Source of the DNA: an uncultured Clostridia bacterium
GTDB lineage: Bacteria; Bacillota; Clostridia; Lachnospirales; Lachnospiraceae
DNA: 11,793 bases
Assembly (NCBI GenBank): GCA_947088195.1
Contig: CAMUFS010000058.1
Location: 1 to 11,793, forward strand
Reading direction: 5' to 3'
The notes below the pieces were generated by a model. The model was not told the origin of the DNA, made no database searches, and saw only the letters and a program-made list of their open reading frames with translations. The position numbers and the translations under genes are program-made. Positions 1 to 6,298 of the stretch are shown here, one piece after another (positions within the stretch are counted from its first letter, which is position 1; each line of letters begins with the position of its first letter).

Positions 1-702
1 AAATGGATTAAACCAATGAATGGCAAGTACTGCGACAAGCAATATTTTTGTCAAGGTATCCATGCGCTTAATATGGATAAATTCGTGGGTTATAATAGTT
101 TTTGTTGCCTCAGCAGCTTCTTTCTTTTCTAAGTTTGCCAAAAGTTTTTTTGGCAATAAAATTACTGGATGGAAAATACCATAGGTCAGCGGTGAGCTAA
201 TTTTATCAAAGCTTCTTATATGGATATGGCGAAATCGCATCTGGTGTTTTGTTAAAGAGATCTCGTAAAGCATACAGAGAATGTTCTTATCTTGAATGGG
301 AAGAGATTCTCTAAAATTTCTTTGGCAGCTTCTGTAAGACCAAAGAAAATATATTAGAATAACTATCATACCAAAGATCCATAAAAGCTTGAGTGAAAAA
401 TAGAGGAGCAGATTGGACGGTGAACCAGAGTATTCTGTAGCGGAAGAAGAGTCTATTAGTTTTATGGTTCCCTGCCAAATCTGGTTGGCAAGCTCGGATG
501 TTGCCTGATTGGTTTTACTAAGTGCAGATTGATATTTTGCTTCCCATATAAAGGATATGGGAAGCATCAACCGGACAATAGCAAGGTACCAGAGCAGCAT
601 AAATACTCTTTGTGATAAATATTTTTTCATAATTGCTCGGAAGAAAATGATGCTGAGAATAAAGATGGTTCCAATAAAGCTTATCTCAATTAGATTTAGC
701 AT
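1..702 (-). CDS. blaR1: BlaR1/MecR1-type M56 sensor metalloprotease, 3' end beyond window
   Basis: Open reading frame of 234 codons from ATG at 702 down to the left edge, so the C-terminal part is missing. Family role: a membrane protein senses cell-wall stress or beta-lactam and its cytoplasmic zinc protease domain triggers inactivation of BlaI. Seen here: hydrophobic helices at about residues 3-23, 33-53 and 98-121; the motif SPLTYGIFHPVILLP (170-184), typical of the M56 family; and the zinc-protease motif HEFIH at 206-210 followed by KRMD. The extracytoplasmic beta-lactam-binding domain, if present, would lie past the edge, so beta-lactam sensing cannot be judged. It starts 11 bp after the blaI stop, with GAGGTGAGAGG as ribosome binding site overlapping the end of blaI, so the two genes form one operon. 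Base composition is clearly more AT-rich than the genes at 1300-9800. Confidence 0.88.
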   Translation of the reverse strand, partial: MLNLIEISFIGTIFILSIIFFRAIMKKYLSQRVFMLLWYLAIVRLMLPISFIWEAKYQSALSKTNQATSELANQIWQGTIKLIDSSSATEYSGSPSNLLLYFSLKLLWIFGMIVILIYFLWSYRSCQRNFRESLPIQDKNILCMLYEISLTKHQMRFRHIHIRSFDKISSPLTYGIFHPVILLPKKLLANLEKKEAAEATKTIITHEFIHIKRMDTLTKILLVAVLAIHWFNPF

Positions 703-713
703 AAGCAAGCCTC

Positions 714-1082
714 TCACCTCGTTTCGTCCCTATTCTTTTCGGAGATCATATGGCGCAGCTTTATAAGCTGTTTTTCTGATAATCGTTTATTATTTAACAG
801 AGATGCAAACAAAAGCTCAGGAGAACCTTCAAAAAATTTGCCTATCAATTCCACTGTCTCCTCTTCTTGGACTTCTTCTTTTGTAATTAAAGCATGACAC
901 ATAAAATTAGGTTCGCTGCGCTTAATAGCATTTTTTGCAATGCATTTTTTAATTACTGTGTAGGTGGTATTCATATTCCAGCCTATTTCTTCTTTTAAAA
1001 TATCAGAGATTTTTTTTGCCGTCGTATCTCCTTCCTTCCACAATACTTCCATCACCTTTAGCTCTGAATCAAATAATTTCAT
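714..1082 (-). CDS. blaI: BlaI/MecI/CopY-family transcriptional repressor
   Basis: A 122-residue protein of normal BlaI length. The N-terminal two-thirds is a winged helix: LFDSELKVMEVLW at the start, then GWNMNTTYTVIKKCIAK (34-50), which matches the BlaI recognition-helix region where NTTYT is characteristic, and the wing with KRSE and FMCHALITKEE. The C-terminal third (about 76-122) is the helical dimerisation part that the partner protease cleaves in known systems. GAGAGG lies 8 bases before the ATG. The gene is followed by a BlaR1-type sensor, and two dyads upstream overlap its promoter, so it probably represses its own operon. The regulon beyond the operon is unknown; no beta-lactamase lies in the window and the divergent gene is a glucosaminidase. 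Confidence 0.9.
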   Translation of the reverse strand: MKLFDSELKVMEVLWKEGDTTAKKISDILKEEIGWNMNTTYTVIKKCIAKNAIKRSEPNFMCHALITKEEVQEEETVELIGKFFEGSPELLFASLLNNKRLSEKQLIKLRHMISEKNRDETR

Positions 1083-1106
1083 AAAAAACCTCTCTAATTT
1101 TCTTAC

Positions 1107-1146
1107 ACTATTGCAATAGTTTACCTTGTTATACTATCACAATAGT
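1107..1146. promoter_or_regulatory. Tandem BlaI operator dyads
   Basis: Two 14-bp dyads: ACTATTGCAATAGT at 1107-1120, a perfect palindrome, and ACTATCACAATAGT at 1133-1146, with perfect 5-bp arms. Read on the minus strand the second is ACTATTGTGATAGT, identical to the first at 12 of 14 positions. Their centres are 26 bp apart. They lie just upstream of blaI and cover its likely promoter and transcription start, as expected for autorepression. The core differs from the textbook TACA-N2-TGTA operator, so assignment to BlaI rests on position and duplication. Confidence 0.75.
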
Positions 1147-1160
1147 GTGTGTATTGTCAA
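1131..1160 (-). promoter_or_regulatory. Probable promoter of blaI-blaR1
   Basis: On the minus strand a perfect -35 box TTGACA (1160-1155) is followed after 18 bp by TAGTAT (1136-1131), a 4/6 match to the -10 consensus. The upstream operator dyad sits in the spacer and -10, and the other lies at or just past the expected start of transcription. The exact -10 is uncertain because TATAAC, 21 bp away, is also present. Confidence 0.55.
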
Positions 1161-1224
1161 GCGGTATGTAAGTATTATGTGGATTTGTATTCAAACTGCG
1201 CATTTAACTTTTTTTCCAAAGCAG

Positions 1225-1254
1225 TTGACAATAAGTTACATCATTATCTATAAT
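1225..1254 (+). promoter_or_regulatory. Sigma-A promoter of the dockerin-cohesin unit
   Basis: TTGACA (1225-1230) and TATAAT (1249-1254) are both perfect consensus hexamers with an 18-bp spacer. The start of transcription should fall near 1261, giving a leader of about 30 bases before the ATG at 1292. The -10 lies inside a perfect dyad, TCATTAT-CT-ATAATGA (1241-1256), which could be an operator or a chance product of an AT-rich promoter. Confidence 0.85.
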
Positions 1255-1291
1255 GAAACAGAGAAGAAGAGAGAAAGGCAAAAGAAAATAA

Positions 1292-3406
1292 ATGAATATA
1301 GCAAAAAAAGGGAGAAGTCGGGATCTAAGATGGCAGGGCAGAATCCTGCTTCTTTTGCTGTTTTTTTCTGTGTTGGCTGGCATGCTTGGGTTTCCCAGCT
1401 ACGCTGCGACGAGCGGTGTGGTCAGTGGAGCCACAAGCTTGAATATCCGGTCGGGTCCCGGAACAGATTATGAAAATGTAACGGCGGCGGATGGGACGAA
1501 CATTACGTTGCCGAATGGATATCATGTAACAATTTTGGAGGAGGTGTATGACGAGAAGGACGAAAATTTTATCTGGTATAAAATATCATTTGCCTATGGC
1601 GGCAGTATATTGGAGGGATATGCACTCAGCAATTATATAAAGCCAAGGACAAATGCGGAGACAAGTCCTGATTATGAGGCATATTTAAATTCTCAAGGAT
1701 TTCCAGAGAGTTATAAGGAGAGCTTGCGTATTCTTCATACAGAGCACCCAACATGGGTTTTTGAGGCATTACATACAGAGCTTGACTGGACAGAGGCGTT
1801 GAATGCGGAAAGTGAAGTCGGAAAGAATTTAATTCAAAATCATGTGATTTCTTCATGGAAATCTATGGAGGAGGGGGCCTATGACTGGAATACAAATAAG
1901 TGGGTGGTTTTTGATGGCAGTGATTGGGTGGCAGCGTCGAGAGAGCTGATTGCCTATTATATGGACCCAAGAAATTTTTTGGATGATGTCAATGTATTTC
2001 AGTTTGAAACTTTGTCTTATGATAATTCCTACCAGTCGATTGAGGGTATTGAAAATATTTTGGTAAATTCTTTTATGGGAAAATCCATTACAGATTCCGA
2101 TGGGTGGACGGGAACCTATGCAGATGCGTTTGTTTTTGCGGCGGAGCAGTCTGGGGTTAGCCCTTATCACCTTGCTTCGCGCGCACTTCAGGAGCTGGGA
2201 ACAGAGGGAAGTGCCAGTGTGTCTGGCACAGTGTCCGGCTATGAGGGATTTTTTAATTTTTATAATATAGGAGCGACTAGCTCCAGCAATCCAGTCCGCA
2301 ATGGGCTTGCGTTTGCGCAACAGTATAATGATGAGTATTTTTTGCCGTGGAATACAAGATGGAAGGCGATCGCAGGGGGTGCCATTTATCTTGGCAGGCG
2401 CTATATTAATGTGGGACAAGATACGTTGTATTTGCAGAAATTTAATGTTCAGGGCAACACCCCCTACACACATCAATATATGACAAATGTGCAGGCGCCA
2501 AGCTCGGAGGCAAAGAAGATGGCGATCGCTTACGGGGATGCCACGGAGCTTGGGATTGTGTTTAAGATTCCGGTGTATTTAAATATGCCGGAATATGCCA
2601 GTGAGCTTCCGACGGGTTCTGGAGGTGCAGTGACTACGCTTTCTTATTTGTCGGTGGATGGTTATACGCTGACGCCTACGTTTCATAAAAGTATTATTGA
2701 ATATGATGTGGTTCTCAATGAGCCAGTGTCCTCTGTCACAGTGTCGGCTCAGGCAGCGGACAGCAGCTCCTCTGTGTCGGGAACAGGAAATTATACCTTG
2801 ACAGAGGGGTTGAATGTAGTAAATGTTACAGTGACTGCGCAGAATGGAAGTAGTACAACTTATACAATCAATGTGATTGTCCCTGCTGGGCCTTCCACGT
2901 ACAATGGCGGAAACTTTACTGTTTCAGCAGGAGAGGGAGAGTTTATGAATGTGCGGCAGCCAGAGGGTGATATGACGGTGCTATATGGCTTTGAGCTGGG
3001 AACCTTGGCGGAGGCAGCACTTTCTCGCATGTCCTCCACAAACTGTAACATTCAGATTGTCAATGCAGATCGGACAGTGAATACAGGAATACTTGCCACG
3101 GGGAATCTTTTGCAGATCACAGCAAATATAGACAATTCCGTGATTAAGGAGATTCCGATTGTAATTTATGGGGATATAAATGGAGATGGCGAGATTAATG
3201 GCAGGGATATGTTATATCTACAGAGACATATTTTGGGAATTTCAAATTTGTCAGGGGTTTATGCAGAGGCAGCAGATATTAATTGGGAGGACCAAGTGGA
3301 AACGGCAGATGGCGTAAAACAGTCAACAATATCGGCGCGGGATATGTTACATCTGCAAAGGCACTTATTGGACATCAAATATATAGAACAAAAATCAGGT
3401 ACATAA
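1292..3406 (+). CDS. Secreted SH3b-glucosaminidase with C-terminal dockerin
   Basis: A 704-residue exported peptidoglycan hydrolase. Order of parts: basic N-terminus and hydrophobic signal peptide with likely cleavage near PSYAA (residues 35-39); a bacterial SH3 domain (about 44-117, with LNIRSGPGTDYENV); a glucosaminidase domain of the GH73/endo-beta-N-acetylglucosaminidase type (about 135-395), with SPYHLASRALQELGTEG where Glu301 is the likely catalytic acid; a cadherin-like beta-sandwich (about 450-530); a linking module (about 538-626); and a type I dockerin (627-695). The first dockerin loop is canonical, DINGDGEINGRD (628-639), then a helix; the second begins ADIN (661-664) and reaches its last Asp (683) only after an insertion of about ten residues. 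The predicted reaction is cleavage of the glycan chain at N-acetylglucosamine. The ribosome binding site (GAGAAAGG) is weak and 13 bases away. The next gene carries a cohesin, the natural partner of a dockerin. Confidence 0.87.
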   Translation: MNIAKKGRSRDLRWQGRILLLLLFFSVLAGMLGFPSYAATSGVVSGATSLNIRSGPGTDYENVTAADGTNITLPNGYHVTILEEVYDEKDENFIWYKISFAYGGSILEGYALSNYIKPRTNAETSPDYEAYLNSQGFPESYKESLRILHTEHPTWVFEALHTELDWTEALNAESEVGKNLIQNHVISSWKSMEEGAYDWNTNKWVVFDGSDWVAASRELIAYYMDPRNFLDDVNVFQFETLSYDNSYQSIEGIENILVNSFMGKSITDSDGWTGTYADAFVFAAEQSGVSPYHLASRALQELGTEGSASVSGTVSGYEGFFNFYNIGATSSSNPVRNGLAFAQQYNDEYFLPWNTRWKAIAGGAIYLGRRYINVGQDTLYLQKFNVQGNTPYTHQYMTNVQAPSSEAKKMAIAYGDATELGIVFKIPVYLNMPEYASELPTGSGGAVTTLSYLSVDGYTLTPTFHKSIIEYDVVLNEPVSSVTVSAQAADSSSSVSGTGNYTLTEGLNVVNVTVTAQNGSSTTYTINVIVPAGPSTYNGGNFTVSAGEGEFMNVRQPEGDMTVLYGFELGTLAEAALSRMSSTNCNIQIVNADRTVNTGILATGNLLQITANIDNSVIKEIPIVIYGDINGDGEINGRDMLYLQRHILGISNLSGVYAEAADINWEDQVETADGVKQSTISARDMLHLQRHLLDIKYIEQKSGT

Positions 3407-3410
3407 GGTA

Positions 3411-3425
3411 AGGAGGCAGAAATTG
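3411..3425 (+). promoter_or_regulatory. Strong ribosome binding site deciding a TTG start
   Basis: AGGAGG at 3411-3416 ends 6 bases before TTG at 3423-3425. The first in-frame ATG lies 15 codons further on, inside the signal peptide, and starting there would remove the basic MKRIK N-terminus. TTG is therefore the likely start codon. Confidence 0.85.
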
Positions 3426-5243
3426 AAACGTATTAAATATAGCATTACTTGTCTTGCAGTGTGGATTATGCTGCTAATACAGACGGGAGTTGTCATGGCA
3501 GCAGAGGGTTCCGTCACTTATGGCTCTTCTTCCTACAGCCCGACAGAGGGACAGGAATTTCAGATAGGTGTGTATGTCAATGGAAGCGAGGCGATTGGGG
3601 CCTACGAATTTTATTTGGATTATAATGCTGATATGATGGAGTATATAAGCGGTGCAGACAGTGGAGGGGGAGGCAGGTTAAAGTTTACTGGCTATGGGGA
3701 TGCTTCCAGTTATAAATATATGTTGACCTTTCGTGCCAAAAAGGCAGGTAGCTCAAATGTCACAATCAGCAATGTATATCTTGGGCCGTTAAGTGCAAGT
3801 AGTGGGGATTCCATGACAATCACAGCGGCGGCAAGTGCTCCGGTAAATATTCAGGGACCAAGCACTGCCTCAGATGTGTGCCGTCTTGCTGAGCTGAATA
3901 TTTCACCTACTGGGCTTTGGGGATTTGCTCCTGATAAGACGGAGTATGATATCACGGTTGACAATGATATTAGCAAGCTTGCCATCACGGCAAAGGCAGA
4001 GAGTGATAAGGCGTCTGTTTCTATTTCTGACACAAATTTGGCAGTGGGAGTGAATACCATTAAAATCAAGGTGACAGCCGAGAATGGAACAGTAAAGACA
4101 TATTCCATAATTGTCAGAAGAAAAGAAGCACAGAGCCAGCCACAGACCACGACGGCGGCACAGGACCCAGATATTGAGAACCTTTCTGTTTCCTTTATGG
4201 TAAATGGAAAGGATATGTATGTGACAGAAAAAGTGGATGGAATTGAGGCGCCGGATGGCTTTCAGAAGACGATTGTCTCCTATCAGGGACAGGAGATACC
4301 TGCATTTACCAGCTTAACACAGAATATAACATTATTTTATCTGCGGGATGGTTTGGGAGAGAATGGGGCATTTTATGCATATAATAGTGCGAGAGACAAT
4401 GTTTATCCATATATTCGTCTGTCCAATGCCACTGGCTCTTATATGGTGATTTCTCCTGAAGCAGATGTGAAAGCACCAGAAGGGTATAATGAGACGACAT
4501 TGGCTCTCGGCAATGGCGGTGATGAAAATGTGGCCACCTCTATTCAGGCGTGGATACAGGGAAGTGATACAGAATTTTTCCTTATCTATGCTCTTAATGA
4601 TAAGGGGGAATGTGATTTTTACCAATATGATTCAAAAGAGAAGACTTTACAGCGTTTTCATAGTACAGGGATGGTGATTCCATCTGAGCCTTCGGAGACC
4701 ACCAGTGCAAAGGAGGAGCCGGGCAGGGTGGAGGAGCTAGAGTCTGAGATTATCAAGCAGAAGCTTAGCAATCAGATTGATACAAAGAATAAATTGATGA
4801 TTATTATTGTTTTGGCTGTGTTCTGTGTGGTATTGATTATCGCGGTGATCGGACTCCTCTTTAAACTTAAGGGGCAGGCGGATGACAGAATTTATGCGGA
4901 CGAAGAGGATATGGATAATGAGGATATGGATAATCTGGAGGAGTTAAAAGAACCAGAAGAGATAGAGGAGATAGAGGAAGATTTAGAGGAGCCAGAAGAG
5001 GTTTCCTATGTAGTGGAGAGTGCAAAGGAGATGGTGAAGGAGGCAGCTGCCGCAAAAGAGCCAAGGAGAAGGAAGGAACCAGAGCCACCTGTAAAGCAGA
5101 CGGCGAAGACAAAGCCAGAACCAAAGAGAAAGCCAGAACCCAAACCAGAGCCGGAGCCAGAACCAGATTTGGATGATGATGACGATTTTCTGTTAGATCT
5201 GGATGATGATGATTTTACTTTTTTTGATTATGATGAAAAATAA
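3423..5243 (+). CDS. Membrane-anchored cohesin-domain surface protein
   Basis: A 606-residue type I membrane protein. Parts in order: signal peptide (1-27, cleavage near MAA); cohesin domain (about 29-143), recognised by GQEFQIGVYVNGSEAIGAYE, the YNADMMEY strand, GGGGRLKFTGYGD and LTFRAKKAGS; cadherin-like beta-sandwich (about 153-232); an unrecognised extracellular domain (about 252-412) holding VNGKDMYVTEKVDG and an IRLSNATGSYMVI strand; a short charged helix (434-456); one transmembrane helix (458-480); and a cytoplasmic tail of about 125 residues. The tail is acidic and repetitive: EE-rich stretches, alternating KPEP units (about 564-581) and DDDD clusters with aromatic residues at the end. 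It follows the dockerin gene by 16 bp in the same transcription unit, so the cohesin probably holds that dockerin enzyme at the outer membrane face. What the tail binds is unknown. A terminator follows. Confidence 0.85.
   Translation: MKRIKYSITCLAVWIMLLIQTGVVMAAEGSVTYGSSSYSPTEGQEFQIGVYVNGSEAIGAYEFYLDYNADMMEYISGADSGGGGRLKFTGYGDASSYKYMLTFRAKKAGSSNVTISNVYLGPLSASSGDSMTITAAASAPVNIQGPSTASDVCRLAELNISPTGLWGFAPDKTEYDITVDNDISKLAITAKAESDKASVSISDTNLAVGVNTIKIKVTAENGTVKTYSIIVRRKEAQSQPQTTTAAQDPDIENLSVSFMVNGKDMYVTEKVDGIEAPDGFQKTIVSYQGQEIPAFTSLTQNITLFYLRDGLGENGAFYAYNSARDNVYPYIRLSNATGSYMVISPEADVKAPEGYNETTLALGNGGDENVATSIQAWIQGSDTEFFLIYALNDKGECDFYQYDSKEKTLQRFHSTGMVIPSEPSETTSAKEEPGRVEELESEIIKQKLSNQIDTKNKLMIIIVLAVFCVVLIIAVIGLLFKLKGQADDRIYADEEDMDNEDMDNLEELKEPEEIEEIEEDLEEPEEVSYVVESAKEMVKEAAAAKEPRRRKEPEPPVKQTAKTKPEPKRKPEPKPEPEPEPDLDDDDDFLLDLDDDDFTFFDYDEK
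4905..4934 (+). repeat. Two tandem copies of a 15-bp unit
   Basis: GAGGATATGGATAAT occurs twice without a gap, coding for EDMDN-EDMDN just inside the membrane in the acidic tail of the cohesin protein. It is in frame, so copy number could change without breaking the gene. Confidence 0.9.
5112..5165 (+). repeat. KPEP/EPEP low-complexity coding repeat
   Basis: Degenerate repeats of AARCCAGARCC-like units code for alternating Lys/Glu-Pro pairs at residues 564-581 of the cohesin protein. Such Pro-charged segments usually form an extended, flexible spacer; here it lies in the predicted cytoplasmic tail, ahead of two DLDDDD-type clusters. Confidence 0.75.
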
Positions 5244-5249
5244 TGATAG

Positions 5250-5301
5250 GGCTGCCGATAAAGTGGAATGTTCCATCTTTGCGGCAGCCGCTTCTTTCTT
5301 T
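5250..5301 (+). terminator. Rho-independent terminator after the cohesin gene
   Basis: Arms GGCTGCCG (5250-5257) and CGGCAGCC (5282-5289) pair perfectly, and inside them TGGAA and TTCCA pair again, giving a long hairpin with a small internal bulge. It starts 6 bp after the stop codon and is followed by GCTTCTTTCTTT, a T-rich but interrupted tract. It separates this unit from the clp operon promoter three bases further on. Confidence 0.8.
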
Positions 5302-5303
5302 GG

Positions 5304-5332
5304 TTGACAAGAAGAAAAAGCTGCGCTATACT
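5304..5332 (+). promoter_or_regulatory. Sigma-A promoter of the gntR-mcsA-mcsB-clpC operon
   Basis: TTGACA (5304-5309, perfect) and TATACT (5327-5332, 5/6) with the ideal 17-bp spacer. Transcription should start near 5339-5340, exactly at the dyad described at 5339-5359. No CtsR-type heptad repeat (RGTCAAA) was seen here by eye. Confidence 0.88.
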
Positions 5333-5338
5333 GAGTAT

Positions 5339-5367
5339 TGTTATAAGAAAGGTATAACAGCTATAAC
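5339..5367 (+). promoter_or_regulatory. Candidate GntR operator at the transcription start
   Basis: TGTTATA (5339-5345) and TATAACA (5353-5359) form a perfect 7-bp inverted repeat around a 7-base centre, and a further TATAAC follows at 5362-5367, nine bases after the previous one. The GT-N-TA / TA-N-AC layout fits GntR-family operators in general. Its place at the predicted start of transcription, just before a GntR gene, points to autorepression of the whole operon. Confidence 0.65.
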
Positions 5368-5382
5368 TAAGGAGAGAATGTT

Positions 5383-5754
5383 ATGTATGTAATTGATTTT
5401 AATAGTGATGAGGCGATTTATTTACAGCTATGCAATCAGATTATTCTGGGGATTGCGATGGAGGAATTTCATGAGGGAGATGTGCTTCCCTCGGTCAGGC
5501 AGCTTGCAGATAATATCGGGATTAACATGCATACGGTGAATAAAGCGTATACTGTTTTAAAGCAGGAGGGATTTGTCAAGCTGGACAGGCGCAGAGGAGC
5601 TGTTATTTCTCTTGATGTGGATAAAATACGCGCGATGGAGGAGCTGCGCAGAAATTTGAGGCTGATGATTGCGAGGGCGATCTGTAAGAATATCAGCAGG
5701 GAAGAGGTGCATGAGCTGATAGATCAGATTTTTATGGAATATCTGGGAGAATAG
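5383..5754 (+). CDS. GntR-family regulator, YtrA type, heading the clp operon
   Basis: A 123-residue protein with an N-terminal winged helix (about 8-75): IYLQLCNQIILGI, then LPSVRQLADNIGINMHTVNKAY, the classical GntR helix-turn-helix, and QEGFVKLDRRRGAVI as the wing. Only about 45 helical residues follow (to 123), which is the short tail of the YtrA subfamily and leaves no room for a ligand-binding domain of the FadR or HutC kind. Known YtrA regulators usually control neighbouring ABC transporters; here the next genes, 13 bp on, are mcsA, mcsB and clpC, and the position is the one that ctsR holds in the usual Firmicutes operon. The start is supported by AAGGAGAG 6-7 bases upstream. It probably represses this operon through the dyad at 5339-5359; what signal releases it is unknown. 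Confidence 0.88.
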   Translation: MYVIDFNSDEAIYLQLCNQIILGIAMEEFHEGDVLPSVRQLADNIGINMHTVNKAYTVLKQEGFVKLDRRRGAVISLDVDKIRAMEELRRNLRLMIARAICKNISREEVHELIDQIFMEYLGE

Positions 5755-5767
5755 GAGGGATAGAAGG

Positions 5768-6298
5768 ATGCTATGTGAGAAATGTCATGAGCGGGAAGCT
5801 ACGATTTTTTATACAGAGATTATTAATGGGGTGAAAAATGAACACAGCCTTTGCAGCGAATGTGCAAAGGATATGGAGTTTGTTGATGAGCTGCCATTTG
5901 CAGAGCTGCTTGCTGGTATTTTGGGCGCTTACGCGGTTGAGAGCGAGAAGAAGGAGGATACGATGGAGCAGGTGGTATGCCCGACCTGTAAATTATCCTA
6001 CCGAGATTTTATCAGTCAGGGAGTGCTTGGCTGCGAGGATTGCTACAATGTATTTGAGCCTTTGATAGAGGGCAATATAAAAAAGATACAAGGTAATACC
6101 ATTCACACAGGCAAGAAGCCACTTTACAATCATATGGCGGGAATGACAAAGCCGCAGGCAGAATACTCGGTAATAGAGGAGATACAAATTCTTAAGGAAA
6201 AGCTTAAGGAAGCTTTGATGGAAGAGGATTATGAGGAGGCGGCAAGCCTCCGGGATGAGATAAAGGCACTGAGAGAGAGGGATGGGATAGATGCTTAA
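5768..6298 (+). CDS. mcsA: McsA, zinc-finger/UVR activator of McsB
   Basis: A 176-residue protein. Four CxxC pairs are seen: C3/C6, C29/C32, C71/C74 and C89/C92, forming two treble-clef-like zinc sites as in McsA. The C-terminal part (about 138-173, YSVIEEIQILKEKLKEAL then EDYEEAASLRDEI) is a UVR motif, the same helical hairpin found in UvrB/UvrC and in the ClpC middle domain. In the family, McsA binds and activates the arginine kinase McsB and helps deliver targets to ClpC. The gene begins 13 bp after the GntR stop with GGAGGG upstream, and its last 8 bases overlap mcsB, so the two are translationally coupled. All expected cysteines are present, in contrast to the altered McsB. Confidence 0.9.
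   Translation: MLCEKCHEREATIFYTEIINGVKNEHSLCSECAKDMEFVDELPFAELLAGILGAYAVESEKKEDTMEQVVCPTCKLSYRDFISQGVLGCEDCYNVFEPLIEGNIKKIQGNTIHTGKKPLYNHMAGMTKPQAEYSVIEEIQILKEKLKEALMEEDYEEAASLRDEIKALRERDGIDA

Noticed and set aside
1126..1473. Plus-strand open frame of 115 codons
   Set aside because: It covers the blaI control region, the consensus promoter and the start of the secreted hydrolase in another frame; no ribosome binding site and no protein-like pattern.
1853..2476. Minus-strand open frame of 207 codons
   Set aside because: Lies fully opposite the glucosaminidase domain, whose motifs are clear; the composition is that of an antisense frame.
3423..5243. Lipoprotein anchor for the cohesin protein
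   Set aside because: The only Cys in the signal peptide (Cys10) is too early and not in a lipobox, while a clear transmembrane helix is present at 458-480.
5304..5382. CtsR binding site at the clp operon promoter
   Set aside because: No tandem RGTCAAA heptads were found by eye; the only clear symmetry is the TGTTATA / TATAACA dyad.
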